In this document: positions 33,111-44,793 of the stretch, in pieces
How positions within the stretch are numbered: position 1 is the first letter of the stretch
Layout of the letters: each line of letters starts with the position of its first letter
Assembly: GCA_016906335.1 (NCBI GenBank)
Contig: JADEYG010000004.1
Coordinates: 843,001 to 907,000, forward strand
Length of the DNA stretch: 64,000 nucleotides
Source: Novakomyces olei
Lineage: Eukaryota; Ascomycota; Novakomycetes; Novakomycetales; Novakomycetaceae
Direction of reading: 5' to 3'
Made by a program: the position numbers and the translations under genes
The notes under the pieces: model-generated
What the model was told of the DNA's origin: nothing
Seen by the model: only the letters and a program-made list of their open reading frames with translations
Databases searched by the model: none

Positions 33111-35347
33111 ATGGCCAGCAGCGAGAGCAAAGACGAAGAAGAGAAGAGCCTGCAAAACTGCCTTTCCCTTCTCGAGTCAGCTGATGATACTTCTAAGATT
33201 GCAGCTCTAACGCTTCTACCGCGAATTTTGCAAAAGCGACCAGAATTATGGCGCGAGTGCTGGCCACGACTCGACTTTAGCTTTCTTGACCGAATGCTGA
33301 CGGGTAAGTCTTTGGCTTTTCTCCACAATCTAATGCTGTAGTGACCAGTGCCGACTCCGACGAGTATGAGAAAGCGGCAGTATCGTTGCTTATGCACTTT
33401 GTACGTGCCGACGCTTCAGTCGCATCGTCAGCCAATTATTTGGATCGGCTGTCTGCGCTCGTGGAAATTGCGCTCTCAGGGTAAGTGTATTTGTGGGTAT
33501 ACGTGCGTTGATTTTACTCTTCCACAAGACTATATTTGCATAAAATATAAAATAATTTTTGTTAATTGAAAATTCTAACTATACAGCTCAACGCTGAGCA
33601 AAGATGCTCTCAGCCTTGTTGACGCGGCCGCATCCACACGTGCAGGTGCCCACCGGCTTTTTAAGGACGGGGTTTTGGCTGATCTGGCTGAGGGGATTTT
33701 TTCTTTTTCCGACGGAGAAAAAGATAAACTGAGACGAGATGCTGTTGTTGATGCCTTACAGCAACTGGCAGCAGAGCCACTGGCTCCTCGAGGGCCTGTT
33801 TACCGGCTGCTTCAAAGCGTGATAACACAGAGTGCCAATGCCATGGCCAAGGATTCTGGATCTGTTCGTCTACTCTCTCTTTCTGCGCTGGCAAACTGTC
33901 TCGTTGCTCTGCCTGATGTAAGTTTCTGCTCGTGTTTAGTGTGGCTGTACAAAGCATCGCTAGAGGGTTCTTTTGTTTTACTCAAGTTTTGGAAGCTCCA
34001 CTATTTCGCGAAAGCAAGATTTTAGGCTATGCTTCAAATCTTCAATCTGCAATTGATGTGGTCTTTCTCGTCTCTGAATACTGACCGTAGAGGATTTGCA
34101 GATACCCGATGCAGCCGTTGAAGGCGTTGTCGAAGCTCTGAAGACTTTTTATTTCCACTCACGCAGTAAGTCGAATGCTTCTTTCCTTTGTTTGTCCCAG
34201 TTTCATCAATGATTTCCGTCTTTTATGGTCTGTGATTAATTCCATATTATTTATCATCCCATCTAACGAACCAGACGAGGATATTTTGCGGGACAGCACG
34301 ATTGTTTTGGCCCATTTGCTGCGACAAGTGCCCGCCTCGCGTGTTTTCGCGTCTAAATCAAAGCATAATGATATGAGCAATCGCTTTATTTTCATAGTTG
34401 TTGCCGTGACCGCGGCCTCGGTGAGGAGTACCCTTCCACGCTTAATCCCGGTCCTCAATCAGCCGGCAAAATTTGCACCAATGGCACTTGAGCTCAGTTC
34501 CGACATCGACATTATCATCGTCGCTGTCCAGTATCTGTGTGATTTAGCAGATGAAGAAACTGTCGCGCTCGATCCTGGAGATATTTCCCGAGCTGTTCGT
34601 GACCTTGATCAAATGTTTGGTGAGGCTATCGAGTACCTTCGAGAACGATGGGACCAGGCTCGAGCTGGAGCTGCTGGTTTGCACCCACAAGCTTATGCTT
34701 CACGTCCGCAACTAACGTGGGACACGGCAATTGTCGAAGGGGGAATCCTTGCAGACCCAACGTTTACAAAGATCGTTTTTGCCCTGTGCGTATGGGTTGT
34801 GGAAGACGAGTCATTACGGGCCACTGCTATGGGAATTATGGATATTTTAGTTGCTTACATACCCGTTGCAGCTCAAGATGATAGTGCGTTAGAGAGTGTG
34901 TGTTTGGCTTTAGAGGCGATTAAGGATGCAGTGAGTCATAAAAACGTGAGGGGCTCTTCCTCCCAAGGGGCAAGCTCTACCGGCAATAATTCCGGAACTG
35001 GGGATGAGCAGGCACTCGTATCTGCGCTTATTAATATATTGCCGATTTTAGTAAAGGCAGAGAGAGATGAAGCTATTAGCAGTGTCCTCTCTTTGCTCCA
35101 GTCTGTCTGCGAAAGCCAGGCAAGTGCTGGCGAAGAATGGGTGCCGTTTGTACGTTTGGCTGTTGTAGAAATTGCACAGAGAGATGATGAAAATGGGCTG
35201 TTTGCCTCTGTGGCCTTGAACGTATCAGTGAAATTGACTAGCCCCGTTTTCAACAGGGACAAGTTATTAATGAACAGGCTACTGTCCCTGACTGCCCATA
35301 CAAAGTTCCGGGATGAGCATGCGCGAGTTTTGGTAAGATTACGTTAG
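33111..35347 (+). CDS. Neurochondrin-like armadillo/HEAT protein
   Basis: About five exons (33111-33301, about 33343-33481, about 33588-33918, about 34100-34167, about 34276-35347) encode about 600 aa. The N-terminus has the neurochondrin-type repeat LQNCLSLLESADDTSKIAAL and LLPRILQKRP. The rest is helical repeats (LVDAAASTRAGAHRLFKDG, VRLLSLSALANCLVALPD, ISRAVRDLDQMFGEAIEYLR). A Ser/Gly-rich loop lies near residue 475. Neurochondrin-domain proteins occur in animals, plants and many filamentous ascomycetes; the fungal function is not known to me. Assignment rests on the N-terminal motif and overall repeat layout. Confidence 0.62.
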
Positions 35348-35404
35348 AAAGAGATATTTCGAGCTGTAATCACGGACATGGCATTATGAACTTTGCATAT
35401 ATTA

Positions 35405-35560
35405 ATTTTCATGATAGATTTTGATTAGGCTTTAATTAGATTTTAATTAGGCTTTAATTAGATTTTAATTAGATTTTTAATGAGATTATTGATTGAATTT
35501 TTGAAAAGTTTAAACTAGACTTTAATCAGTTCAAACTAGACTTAAATCAGATCGTTGATG
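35405..35560. repeat. Degenerate 20-bp tandem repeat downstream of the neurochondrin-like gene
   Basis: Several imperfect copies of GCTTTAATTAGATTTTAATT, decaying into AAACTAGACTTTAATCAG-like units. They lie in the convergent space between this gene and STE14. Confidence 0.75.
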
Positions 35561-35645
35561 TGTATTGTTTTTGATGTGTATTATTTCAAAAAAGGGGGAA
35601 AAAAAGAGCACGTTTACGCATCGATACCCATCCCTCCGTCCAATT

Positions 35646-36389
35646 CTACGGAATAAAAGGCAGCCAGGTGCGTGTTTGTGCGCGGTAGTCGATATAATCT
35701 TGCCCGAAGAACTGCACGAGCAGTCCCTCCTCGTGAGCAATTCTTCCACGAAAAAACACCCACAGGGTAACAGCGTAGACGAGCGTGGACACGGTATTCC
35801 CCAGCACGCACTGCCCACCCAGTGCCCACAGAAAAAACCCTAAATAGCTTGGGTGACGAAAGTAGCGGAAAATGCCGTGCGTAACGAGCCTGTGGGCCGG
35901 GGATTTCCGTAGAGCGACGTGGTGGTTAAAGTGCTGAGCCGCGTGGGCCATAGCCAATGTCCGCAGTACCTGGCCCGCGCAGCAGAGCGCTAGTCCGGCA
36001 GCCAGGAGGCTATGGCCCACAGGCACGGGCCCCGTGTCTCTTTTATGGGCAGCGGCAGAGCCGATACTTGTACGGAGCAGGTGCTCTGCCACGCCTGCAA
36101 TCATTGCCGCCCAGTAAGCGGCGCCGTTATTGAAGAGGAACGAGTGGCTCGAGGCCACTGAGGGATTGAACTGAGCAGTGACTGCGTACTCGAGGAAATG
36201 GAAGGTGGCAAAGAGGGCCACGAACAGACCGAGGGCGACCAGTCTCCTCGTCGCCAGTGCCAAAGCGCTCGCGAGCAGCAGTCCGACAGCGACAGAGCAT
36301 AGTGCACTTTTAACGCTGTCGCGCAGAGGCAAAACTGACGGAGGCGATACTGTCGGCTCAGTCGCCAAAGACTGCTCGGCTGTATGCAT
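35646..36389 (-). CDS. STE14: Protein-S-isoprenylcysteine O-methyltransferase
   Basis: A single exon encodes 247 aa. There are several membrane segments, then the conserved ICMT block: FNHHVALRKSPAHRLVTHGI, FRYFRHPSYLGFFLWALG, and RIAHEEGLLVQFFGQDYIDY near the C-terminus (the RHPxY and E..L...FG..Y..Y motifs that bind AdoMet and substrate). The ER enzyme methylates prenylated CAAX cysteines of Ras, a-factor-type pheromones and others. The ATG at 36389 opens MHTAEQSLATEP. A telomere-type motif lies 124-141 bp upstream. Confidence 0.93.
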   Translation of the reverse strand: MHTAEQSLATEPTVSPPSVLPLRDSVKSALCSVAVGLLLASALALATRRLVALGLFVALFATFHFLEYAVTAQFNPSVASSHSFLFNNGAAYWAAMIAGVAEHLLRTSIGSAAAHKRDTGPVPVGHSLLAAGLALCCAGQVLRTLAMAHAAQHFNHHVALRKSPAHRLVTHGIFRYFRHPSYLGFFLWALGGQCVLGNTVSTLVYAVTLWVFFRGRIAHEEGLLVQFFGQDYIDYRAQTRTWLPFIP

Positions 36390-36512
36390 TGTTCAGACCA
36401 CAGATCATTGCGCTAAAGACAGAGCGCACAGCTCATTGTTCTTTGTGAATGGCTCGTGAATGAGAAATGTCGACAAAGGCGGTATAGAATATAGCAGATT
36501 TAGTGAGCGATA

Positions 36513-36530
36513 TAACCCTAACTAACCCTA
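36513..36530. promoter_or_regulatory. Telomere-repeat motif upstream of STE14
   Basis: TAACCCTAACTAACCCTA, two TTAGGG-type cores. It is 124 bp from the STE14 start and 464 bp from the isochorismatase-family start. The rest of 36390-36993 is AT-rich (including ATATAT runs) without a gene. Confidence 0.55.
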
Positions 36531-36993
36531 GTTGTCAAACAATAATGAGATTATCGTGTTGTTTATTGGAATATCAACTTGATACAAGTAATGCTGTGGC
36601 ATTGACGGTAGTTTAGCAGTAATTTCTCTGTGGATACTCTATATTTATAATATATATATATATTTATTATATTTAATGTATGTTGAATTATCATTTTAAA
36701 GTTCGAATGGCTGATATCAATTGTCTAACTGTAGAAAAGAACGAAAAGGCACAAGGCTTAGAGGCGCGGTTAGGGATATATATTATTCAATAAATACAAG
36801 TGTAATTTAGATCTGGTAATGACAGAATAGAGAATTTGGAGGAGAATCCAACGAGTAATGTAACGACAGAATAATTATAAGATATTGTCTTAAAAAGTTC
36901 TAGTCAATTTCTCAACAATATATTTATTTACATATATATATACATATTTATTCGTTTAACAATATCGATTGACGCTAATTGCGGGGCCCCACA

Positions 36994-37778
<785 letters not shown>

Positions 37779-38335
37779 CTACGAGTAATTGCCTGCGAGA
37801 AAGCAAGACGGTAATATGCAGCAGATAGTGAAATAGCGAGCAGACCAATATCGACCATATTAAAATCAGACCCCAACAAAGTAGTTTAAAGGACGCGTCC
37901 AATGAAACGAAAAGCCAATACGAGGCTTACGGGCAAGCTCAATGCCACCAAAAAAATCTTTTGCCATTAATTCTGCTTTTGCCATAATTAAAACTCCCGC
38001 CGTCGCTTTAGATGCATTGAGTGGTCAAAGAGGACCACGGACTAAGCATAGGCCAGAAAAGACAACAAACTGAAAAAGACAAGAAGACTGCTGGTGCGAC
38101 CGTGCTGGAAACAAATCCGGTTTGATTACTTTTCCAATAGAACAAAATAGCAGGTTGGCTGGTCTAGAAGATGACATGCTCCAAGTAGAATCAAACTGAT
38201 CGAAATATCAGAAGAATCTGGAAGAATCACTGTAATCTTGCCAATTTTTTGTTAAAAGGCCATTTCGATAAGAATTTATTCCAAAAGGTTTAGACAGCCC
38301 CTTTCCTTGTTTCTTATGGCTTTGCTTGCCGTTCA
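37779..38335. other. Convergent intergenic region
   Basis: Between two 3' ends; no exon or repeat recognised. Confidence 0.5.
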
Positions 38336-41188
38336 TCACTGACTCCCAATCCATTTAAACGCTCCTCCTTGGAAAGCTCCTACAGAAGACGAAGAGGCCA
38401 CAGCGGCCGGTTTTGCTCGAGATTTCTCTACTTTTGCCTGCGACTGTTGCAATTTAGCGGCCAAATCAGCATTAGAAATCGACTGTCGGCCCCGTGACGA
38501 AGCCGTCCACGGCCCCGTTGCGGAAGCAGAAGCCTCGATCGAAGCTTCCCCATTTCGACCGCTGTGCCTTGAACCAGGAGACGCAAAAGAGCCTGGGCTG
38601 TCGGCCCCTGGGGTCGGAGACCGGCTCTTCAGATCTCCGGCTGCTCGTCTCGGCCGGAAGACGTGCATTTGAGAGGTAGAATGACTGGTTCCGTCCCGGC
38701 TCGCAGATTTGATCCTGTCTGCCATCAAGGGACGTGCATTGCCGCCATTATTGCCACCGGCAGAACGTGAAGCACGTGGAGCAAAAGGCACACGTGCGTC
38801 TGATCTCCAGGGCATCAGCGGATCCTGGCCCTCGGCACTTTGCTGCTGCTCTGTATCATTTACTTGTGGACGCCTCGAAGGAGACACAGGTGCGTCTTCC
38901 GAGTCTGATTCGACTGCAGCTACAGAACTGTGCTTGCCATTGCTTTGCTCTGCTGATTCTGCGTCCTTTTCTGACGCATTTTTACTGTCTACAACACCGG
39001 CTCTGTCTGCTGAACCCAGATTTTGTTCCAAAGACGAGTTTTGCTCCAAAGACGAGTTTTGCTCCAAAGCAACGTCCCTGCTTTTACTGTGCTTTGCAAC
39101 AAAAGGACTACTTGCCACAATGCCTCGATCTTTGTGTTTTACACTTGCCGCTGCTGTATCATTCGTATCGCCCGCACCCGGCTTTACCGCTGATTGTGCT
39201 TTTTTCTCTCCGGGCTCCCAAAGCCGTGAGCCTTCACGCTGGTTGCGAGGGAACCGTTCCTCCTCATCCGAGTCGAACCCGGTACTACGCAGCCGGTCTG
39301 CTTTGGATTTGGTACGCTTGCCATGCTCAGCCGTGCTCGCTTGCTCTGGTGCATTAACAGCATTAGTAGCATTAGTAGCATTAACAGCATTAGTAGCATT
39401 AACAGCATTAGTAGCATTAATAGTAGCACTAGCAGCATTACTAGCAATATTACTAGCATTACTAGCATTACTACTAGCAGCACTAGCAGCACTAGCAGCA
39501 TTACTATTACTGGCGGTACTAGTATTAATAGTACTGGTATTGGCTGCATTCAAAGCCAGTGTAGTGGCAGAGGGAGCAGCAGTTTGCGAGGCAGCAGACG
39601 CTACACTCTCGTCGGCCTTAGCCACGGGCACCTCGATCCGATTGCACGCACCGATAACCAAAACATTGCGGGAGAAGAGAATGTCAATACGCGACTCGGC
39701 CAGAGCACGTTGGCCGAGGGCAATGCTTGCAACGCTGGCGCTCTCCTTGTCTGAGCCGTACCAAGAGTGCAAGAGACGCTGGGGCACAATGAGAACCTCG
39801 ACGCTGATCTTGGCCATCTGCGGACGGTTGTGTGACTGTGATCGAGCGGCCTTGGGTTTGAAACACCAAATATTGGGGAGAAGCAAGCTCAGTGTCGTCG
39901 TACCCTGAACCGTAAAGGTACTGCCCTTTGCCTGGTGCAAAAAGGCAGTAGAGGCTGTACCCATATTCAACGACATCAGGTACTCCCGGGACACAAAGGA
40001 ATCGGCTACAGTTGTGTCTATGCCGGACATGACAAGGTCGTCCATGCTGGGCGAGACGGCAGAGGGCTGTGGATTACTCGCCTGTTCTACCAAGCATTGC
40101 ACGTAAAGGGGCGAGGACGGAGCAGATTTAGAGCTGTTGCTGTTCCCTCCAGAGGCAGAAAAAACTTTAAACTTGGGCAAAGGACGACTTTTGCCTGCTA
40201 CCAATGACGCACCACCGACTGTGGCAGAATCTGGCAGGGCCGAAGCAGTTGCTGTGTGCTTTGACTGTGGACAAGAGAGCTTCTGACCCTCTCTCGCTTT
40301 TTCCCTCCCGTGATCTTTTGCCAGCTTATGCCCACCATTGTCGTTCAGTGCCTCGCTTGACCTCCTCTCCACACCAAATTCCCTGCTAAAGTCACCTTTT
40401 TCTGGTCGAGTGGGCACATTGCTGCTGCGCCAGTAAGAAGGATGAGTAGAGGCTTCGTGTTCCATCTGATCCAACTGTAAGCTTTGCACTATACTCTGTA
40501 CATGATCAAAGTCTGAGCCCTCTGGCTCAGCGTCTCCAAGACTTGCCGTGGAAAAGGCCGAGTCGGCAAACAGGGCAGAGGCGAACGGGGAACCTGTCCC
40601 GGCCATTCCGAGTCCAGGGTTATCACCTGCGGCTGAGGCACTACTGCCCAGCCCAGGTGCAGGAGTTGTGTGCGCATGAGAGCTTATGACGCCGCCAGGA
40701 TTAGGAGTAGATGGTGGACGGTTGATGCTTGCACCGGCAGCGAGTACGGGAGCAGGATCAGCACGGCCATTCAGGTGCCATAGATGTCTCTGAGCTAACA
40801 GCCTTTGATGGAAGGGGTCTTCCAAAGAAGGACTAAGGCCTTCTCCTCCACCGCTGTCCGGGAAGAAAAGGGGACGCGGGGATAAAGCATTGGAAGAGAC
40901 GGGAAAGGCTGCTGTAGAATCGTTTTGGCTGGCAAAAAAGCCTCTGCTATTAGTGTTTGCACTGTTGCTGCTCGATGTTCCTCCCGTAACACCAGCACTG
41001 GTGCCTACGGGGCCCACATGGCTGCTGTTGCTGCTACTTGCACGCAGATCATCAAACGTAAAAGGCGAACGAGCCGCTGGAGAAGGTGCAATGTTAGCAG
41101 TAGCACTGCTATTGCTGCTCCCGAATCCTGCGCCGAAGGGGAAAAAGTAGCTTTGCGCGACAGAGCGGTCCTGCTCAGACTCGTGCAT
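38336..41188 (-). CDS. Large Ser/Ala/Asn-rich protein of unknown function; possible retropepsin-like fold in the middle
   Basis: A single exon encodes 950 aa. Residues 1-340 and 540-950 are predicted disordered by composition (Ser, Ala, Gly, Asn, charged). Near residues 550-610 there is an Asn/Ala/Thr repeat (NATNAVNATNAVNATNA), and further on a three-fold SLEQN repeat. The middle (about 360-515) is the only globular-looking part. Its order resembles retropepsin/Ddi1-type aspartic protease folds: a hydrophobic strand, GIDTTVADSFVS, a G-rich loop, then ALGQRALAESRIDILF and RNVLVIGACNRIEVPV. The canonical active-site signature is not clearly conserved, so activity is doubtful. I do not recognise the gene; the fold comparison is by eye only. 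ATG at 41188 (MHESEQDRSVAQ). Confidence 0.7.
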   Translation of the reverse strand: MHESEQDRSVAQSYFFPFGAGFGSSNSSATANIAPSPAARSPFTFDDLRASSSNSSHVGPVGTSAGVTGGTSSSNSANTNSRGFFASQNDSTAAFPVSSNALSPRPLFFPDSGGGEGLSPSLEDPFHQRLLAQRHLWHLNGRADPAPVLAAGASINRPPSTPNPGGVISSHAHTTPAPGLGSSASAAGDNPGLGMAGTGSPFASALFADSAFSTASLGDAEPEGSDFDHVQSIVQSLQLDQMEHEASTHPSYWRSSNVPTRPEKGDFSREFGVERRSSEALNDNGGHKLAKDHGREKAREGQKLSCPQSKHTATASALPDSATVGGASLVAGKSRPLPKFKVFSASGGNSNSSKSAPSSPLYVQCLVEQASNPQPSAVSPSMDDLVMSGIDTTVADSFVSREYLMSLNMGTASTAFLHQAKGSTFTVQGTTTLSLLLPNIWCFKPKAARSQSHNRPQMAKISVEVLIVPQRLLHSWYGSDKESASVASIALGQRALAESRIDILFSRNVLVIGACNRIEVPVAKADESVASAASQTAAPSATTLALNAANTSTINTSTASNSNAASAASAASSNASNASNIASNAASATINATNAVNATNAVNATNATNAVNAPEQASTAEHGKRTKSKADRLRSTGFDSDEEERFPRNQREGSRLWEPGEKKAQSAVKPGAGDTNDTAAASVKHKDRGIVASSPFVAKHSKSRDVALEQNSSLEQNSSLEQNLGSADRAGVVDSKNASEKDAESAEQSNGKHSSVAAVESDSEDAPVSPSRRPQVNDTEQQQSAEGQDPLMPWRSDARVPFAPRASRSAGGNNGGNARPLMADRIKSASRDGTSHSTSQMHVFRPRRAAGDLKSRSPTPGADSPGSFASPGSRHSGRNGEASIEASASATGPWTASSRGRQSISNADLAAKLQQSQAKVEKSRAKPAAVASSSSVGAFQGGAFKWIGSQ
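39021..39074. repeat. Three 18-bp tandem repeats in coding sequence
   Basis: TTTTGCTCCAAAGACGAG repeats three times (last copy diverging), encoding SLEQN repeats in the 950-aa protein on the minus strand. Confidence 0.85.
39345..39545. repeat. Imperfect GCATTA/GTAGCA repeat tract in coding sequence
   Basis: About 200 bp of 6- to 18-bp repeats (ATTAGTAGCATTAACAGC and variants) encode an Ala/Asn/Thr-rich stretch of the 950-aa protein. All six frames stay largely open here, which creates spurious long frames on the plus strand. Confidence 0.85.
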
Positions 41189-42454
41189 TGAACATGCACT
41201 GGTGGCGAGGTAAGAAGAATAGCAAGAAAAAGATCACAGTAGCAAAATTGTATTTCCTTTTTGATTTTTTTTTTCTTTCTTCCAAAAATTGGAGACTTGT
41301 AAAAATTGGGTATGTATTGGTTTTTTGAAGTCACGGGCTCACAAACGATAGAGACCAAGTGCGAAACCCAAGGCTTGATAACTTATTGTCTGTAATGTGG
41401 TACACGCCACTCCTGATTTGCGATCGCCCAAGATAGTTCAGTTTATAGAGGGAGAATAGCCGTCAAAAACAGTGCACAATGCCTATTTAACAGACAGGCT
41501 GTGCTATTCTTGCTTTGCCCAAAGATCTCGAGCACAAAGTTTTCCTTAAATGGACAAGAAAAGAATACTGTAGAGAAAGATGAAGACTCGTGCAAAGTAG
41601 AGCCAAAAGCTAATGAACAACAAGAACCAAAGCCAAAATTGGTGTGGCACGTGCACGCGCACGCGCGACCTAGTGATCAGGCCACGTAAACGACTATAAT
41701 TATTTCCGCTCCTTTCAAAGACTCAAAGGTATACGCAATATCAAATCCTTTTCCAAAAACTTTTGTGAAAAGTCGTGGTCGCCGCAAAAGGCAGCCGCCA
41801 GTGGCCGCCTACCGCCTTGTACAAGACTCTGCAAGGGTAAACGAACGGCGGTTGAAAGCTGATGTACCAGGATGGAGACGAAACGTGGAAAATGATACCT
41901 AAAAATGTGTAGTAGAAAACGGGAGACAGTTCAAGGCTTAGACAAAAAAAAAGCCGGCAAAAAGAAGGATTACAGCCTTAAATTCGTGGTCAAATGCCTG
42001 GGAATAGTTGAAATCTTGATAAAGGATGAATCGGGCAGAGTTGGAGCAGCTAAAGCGCTCCGTGCGTTTGATGCAAATGGATTCACAGTGCCGTCGTCTT
42101 ATAATAATATATACAGTGGAAAAAAGCATTTACTTGTTTTCGTATACAATATTTTATATACAACAAATATATTATGAATAGCATAGCTTGCACGCACATT
42201 GTTTCAATCTATATATTTCTTTATAGTATAAGCGTGGCCGTGCTCCAATGTTTCTCAATGCACTAATTCTCGATCTGCAAAATTTCAAACAATGCTGACT
42301 ATACCGACGCTATTGTACGCTTAATCGCTTTTTAGTCCATTTTTCTAGTTCATTTTTCTAGTCCCGAAAACGTTTACGGACAATCATAATACCAACTGAA
42401 GAATTCTACCCATAATGTATCCGATCTATTTATTTGCTTGACCTGCTTGTAACC
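41189..42454. other. Intergenic region, 1.27 kb
   Basis: A Lys-rich plus-strand frame at 41905-42177 has no recognisable family or splice partner. The region should hold the promoter of the 950-aa gene. No array or telomere-type motif. Confidence 0.5.
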
Positions 42455-43470
42455 CTAGAATCGATCCCACGGTGGATAGTGTAAAGGCAGGGAGTCCCAG
42501 TGCAATTGAGGCAGATGCTCTTTCAAAGCAGCCTCAATAGTTTCGAACACCAGTTTGTTTCTGTTATCGGTTAAATAACCACAAATTGAATATTTAAAAA
42601 TTAGATTGAAAAATTATAAGATTGAAAATTGAAAATCACAAATTAAAAAGCAAAAATCAAAAACTATAAACAAATAAAAAGGATAGATAGAAAATCAATC
42701 AATGAATCGAAAAGAAGAGATACCCAGAGCTACTGAAATGAAGTCCATCTATAAGCAGGTTCTGTAGTACTGGATTGCGCGGTGCCTCGATGTCTCCCGG
42801 AAGAACATGTGATGCCGGGTCATACCCAGCCTGTTTCATAAAGACTGTCCAAAGATCTGCTAAAGGCAGGCCTTCCGCCTTTGCCACATGACGTGCTGTG
42901 TCGGAGTACTGCTTTGTTATTTTTTGGCGACGCTGAGATTGCTTGGGGCCCCCGTTCCAGGTCCATTCGTCCATTGGTGGTGGAGAACATAGTATCATTG
43001 GTAATTTAAGAGCTTTAGCCATTTCAACAAGTTCAAGCAAATTCGAAGCATATTGATCGACCGGTACCTATATTTTAGCATTAATTAGCATACGCCACAC
43101 ATACATGCTGAGATGAGTCCGGGTTGGCGTCTAATCGTTAGCATGCACTGAATATCTAACCAAGCTTTTATCTTTAGTAATCAAAGGACGTACCATTAGT
43201 GCCAATTAGCAGGATGAGAAGACTGGCGTGACTAGAAATGAAAGGATCATTGAAAAAATCAGGCGCTATTATTTCAAGCAAGTTCTTTGACGTGTAACCT
43301 CCGAAACCACGAATTAACACGTCCAATTTACGCGTATACTGCTCATTGAGCAACAAGCCAAAGCCAGTTGTGGCCGATTGTGTGGAACTTTTTTTAACAA
43401 GTATTCAAAAAAGAGCTTACTATTGAGTCAGCGAGTCGCCCATCAATATGAGCTGTCGAAACGCGGCCAT
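42455..43470 (-). CDS. IAH1: SGNH esterase, isoamyl acetate-hydrolysing (Iah1-like)
   Basis: About six exons. Exon 1 (43470-43423) gives MAAFRQLILMGDSLTQY with the GDS nucleophile block. Exon 2 gives LLLNEQYTRKLDVLIRGFGG. A short exon completes block III as IGTNDANPDSSQH (G-x-N-D). A later exon gives DGLHFSSSG with the catalytic D-x-x-H. The last exon ends LPLHYPPWDRF at 42455. The family hydrolyses short acyl esters such as isoamyl acetate. The short middle exon (about 43114-43089) was inferred because it restores the G-x-N-D block in frame. Intron sequence at 42580-42690 is strongly A-rich. Confidence 0.87.
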
Positions 43471-43745
43471 CGTTGAGCTAAAACTCTAATCTTTTGTTGG
43501 CCTCTTATCGTTAATCGCAAAAAATTACCCTATTATGTCTCACAACGAATAATACCATTAAATTACATTATAAGCACTATACAAATATCAGGGCAAATGT
43601 ATAAACTCCGTTATAAATTTATTCGTTTATTTCTAAATTTAATGAAATGCTTTGTAACCACTAATCCGATCCAACCCAATTGTTTCACCTTGAAGCTTGC
43701 TCATTGGCCTCAATCAAAAAGAATCAAGGCCACCGTGCAAATCGT

Positions 43746-44627
43746 TTATTTGATGAACTTGCTCATAAACTTTTTATGAAACTCGCTAGATACAGAAATG
43801 TTAGCATAATAAAACTATCAAGTCTGTAAACATACCTGCGGAGCATATCATTCACATAGTCCTTCTTCCGCTCTTCTTTGAGCCCATGAGCCTGATTCGT
43901 GAACACTACATCTTGGTCCCATCTAAAGTGTTAGCAATCAGCTGCCAAGGCATTGCCATTAAAATATTTGGTTAAATACCTTCGTTTGACTTTGAAGTCA
44001 TGCCGTTGACTCTCTGGCTGAAGTAAAGGATTGCTGTAAGCAATTTCTTGTTCGCGCTGCTCTAGCTCCTTTGCCCTACGCTCTTCCTCTTCTCGCTCTT
44101 TCTGTTCGGCCCGTTCACGTTTTATTTTTTCTAGCTCCCTCATAAGCTCGGCCGTCTCGTCCTCATCGTCCTCATCGTCGTCGTCATCTTCACTTTCTTC
44201 TTGCTCATCCTCCTCTTCCTTATCAGAGGCAGACCCTTCGCTATGACCCTCATCTTCATCATCGGCATCAATTTCTCGAGACTCCAACAGAATCCGTCGT
44301 CTTTTCGCGTCGGGCAACTCCGGTACTGGCTCACCATTATGTCCAGACTCGCCATCTTCTCCAGTACCATCATCAACACCTTTCAATTTTGCATAATGAC
44401 GAGCTTCTGCACTGAGAAGCTCGGCACGAAGATCACGGTGCTGCGTCTCTCCCGTAGTCTGCTGACCTTCTTTGCGAAACTTCAACTGAGTATGCGCCGG
44501 CAGATTCTTCGCATGATAGATCAGCGAAGGCTGCGCTGCTCTGCCTTTAGCCGGATTAAAGGTCGGTCTCTAAATTTGATTTAGCAATAGAATAAAACAA
44601 AGTTCAGCGTACATGGGCCGTAGTCAT
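43746..44627 (-). CDS. CWC15: Spliceosomal protein Cwc15/Cwf15
   Basis: Four exons. Exon 1 is 15 nt (MTTAH). The main exon has RPTFNPAKGRAAQPSLIYHA, the KNLPAHTQLKFR block, a long acidic Glu/Asp run and a charged helix (ELMRELEKIKRERAEQ). The next exon gives RRWDQDVVFTNQA and KKDYVNDMLR. The last gives SEFHKKFMSKFIK and ends at 43746. Order and ends match Cwc15, a component of the Prp19/NineTeen-associated part of the catalytic spliceosome. Divergent from ERG26, with a TTA array between. Confidence 0.93.
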
Positions 44628-44716
44628 TTTGGTGGCAGTTGGATCGGGTGTCTAATAATGTGCAGTAAAGCGTTATCAATGCCTACTATTTGAGTACTTC
44701 CATACGGTCGCTATGT

Positions 44717-44717
<1 letters not shown>

Positions 44718-44771
<54 letters not shown>
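44718..44771. repeat. (TTA)n microsatellite in the CWC15/ERG26 divergent promoter
   Basis: About 18 TTA copies fill a third of the 166 bp between the two start codons and end 22 bp before the ERG26 ATG. Confidence 0.96.
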
Positions 44772-44793
44772 CAGAACTCTGAGCTCGAACAAA

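Noticed and set aside
38709-39908. A 399-codon plus-strand open frame
   Set aside because: Antisense shadow of the 950-aa gene, kept open by the Ala/Asn-type repeat; no recognisable domain.
41905-42177. Lys-rich 90-codon plus-strand frame
   Set aside because: No family, no splice partner, ends in AT-rich sequence; composition consistent with chance.
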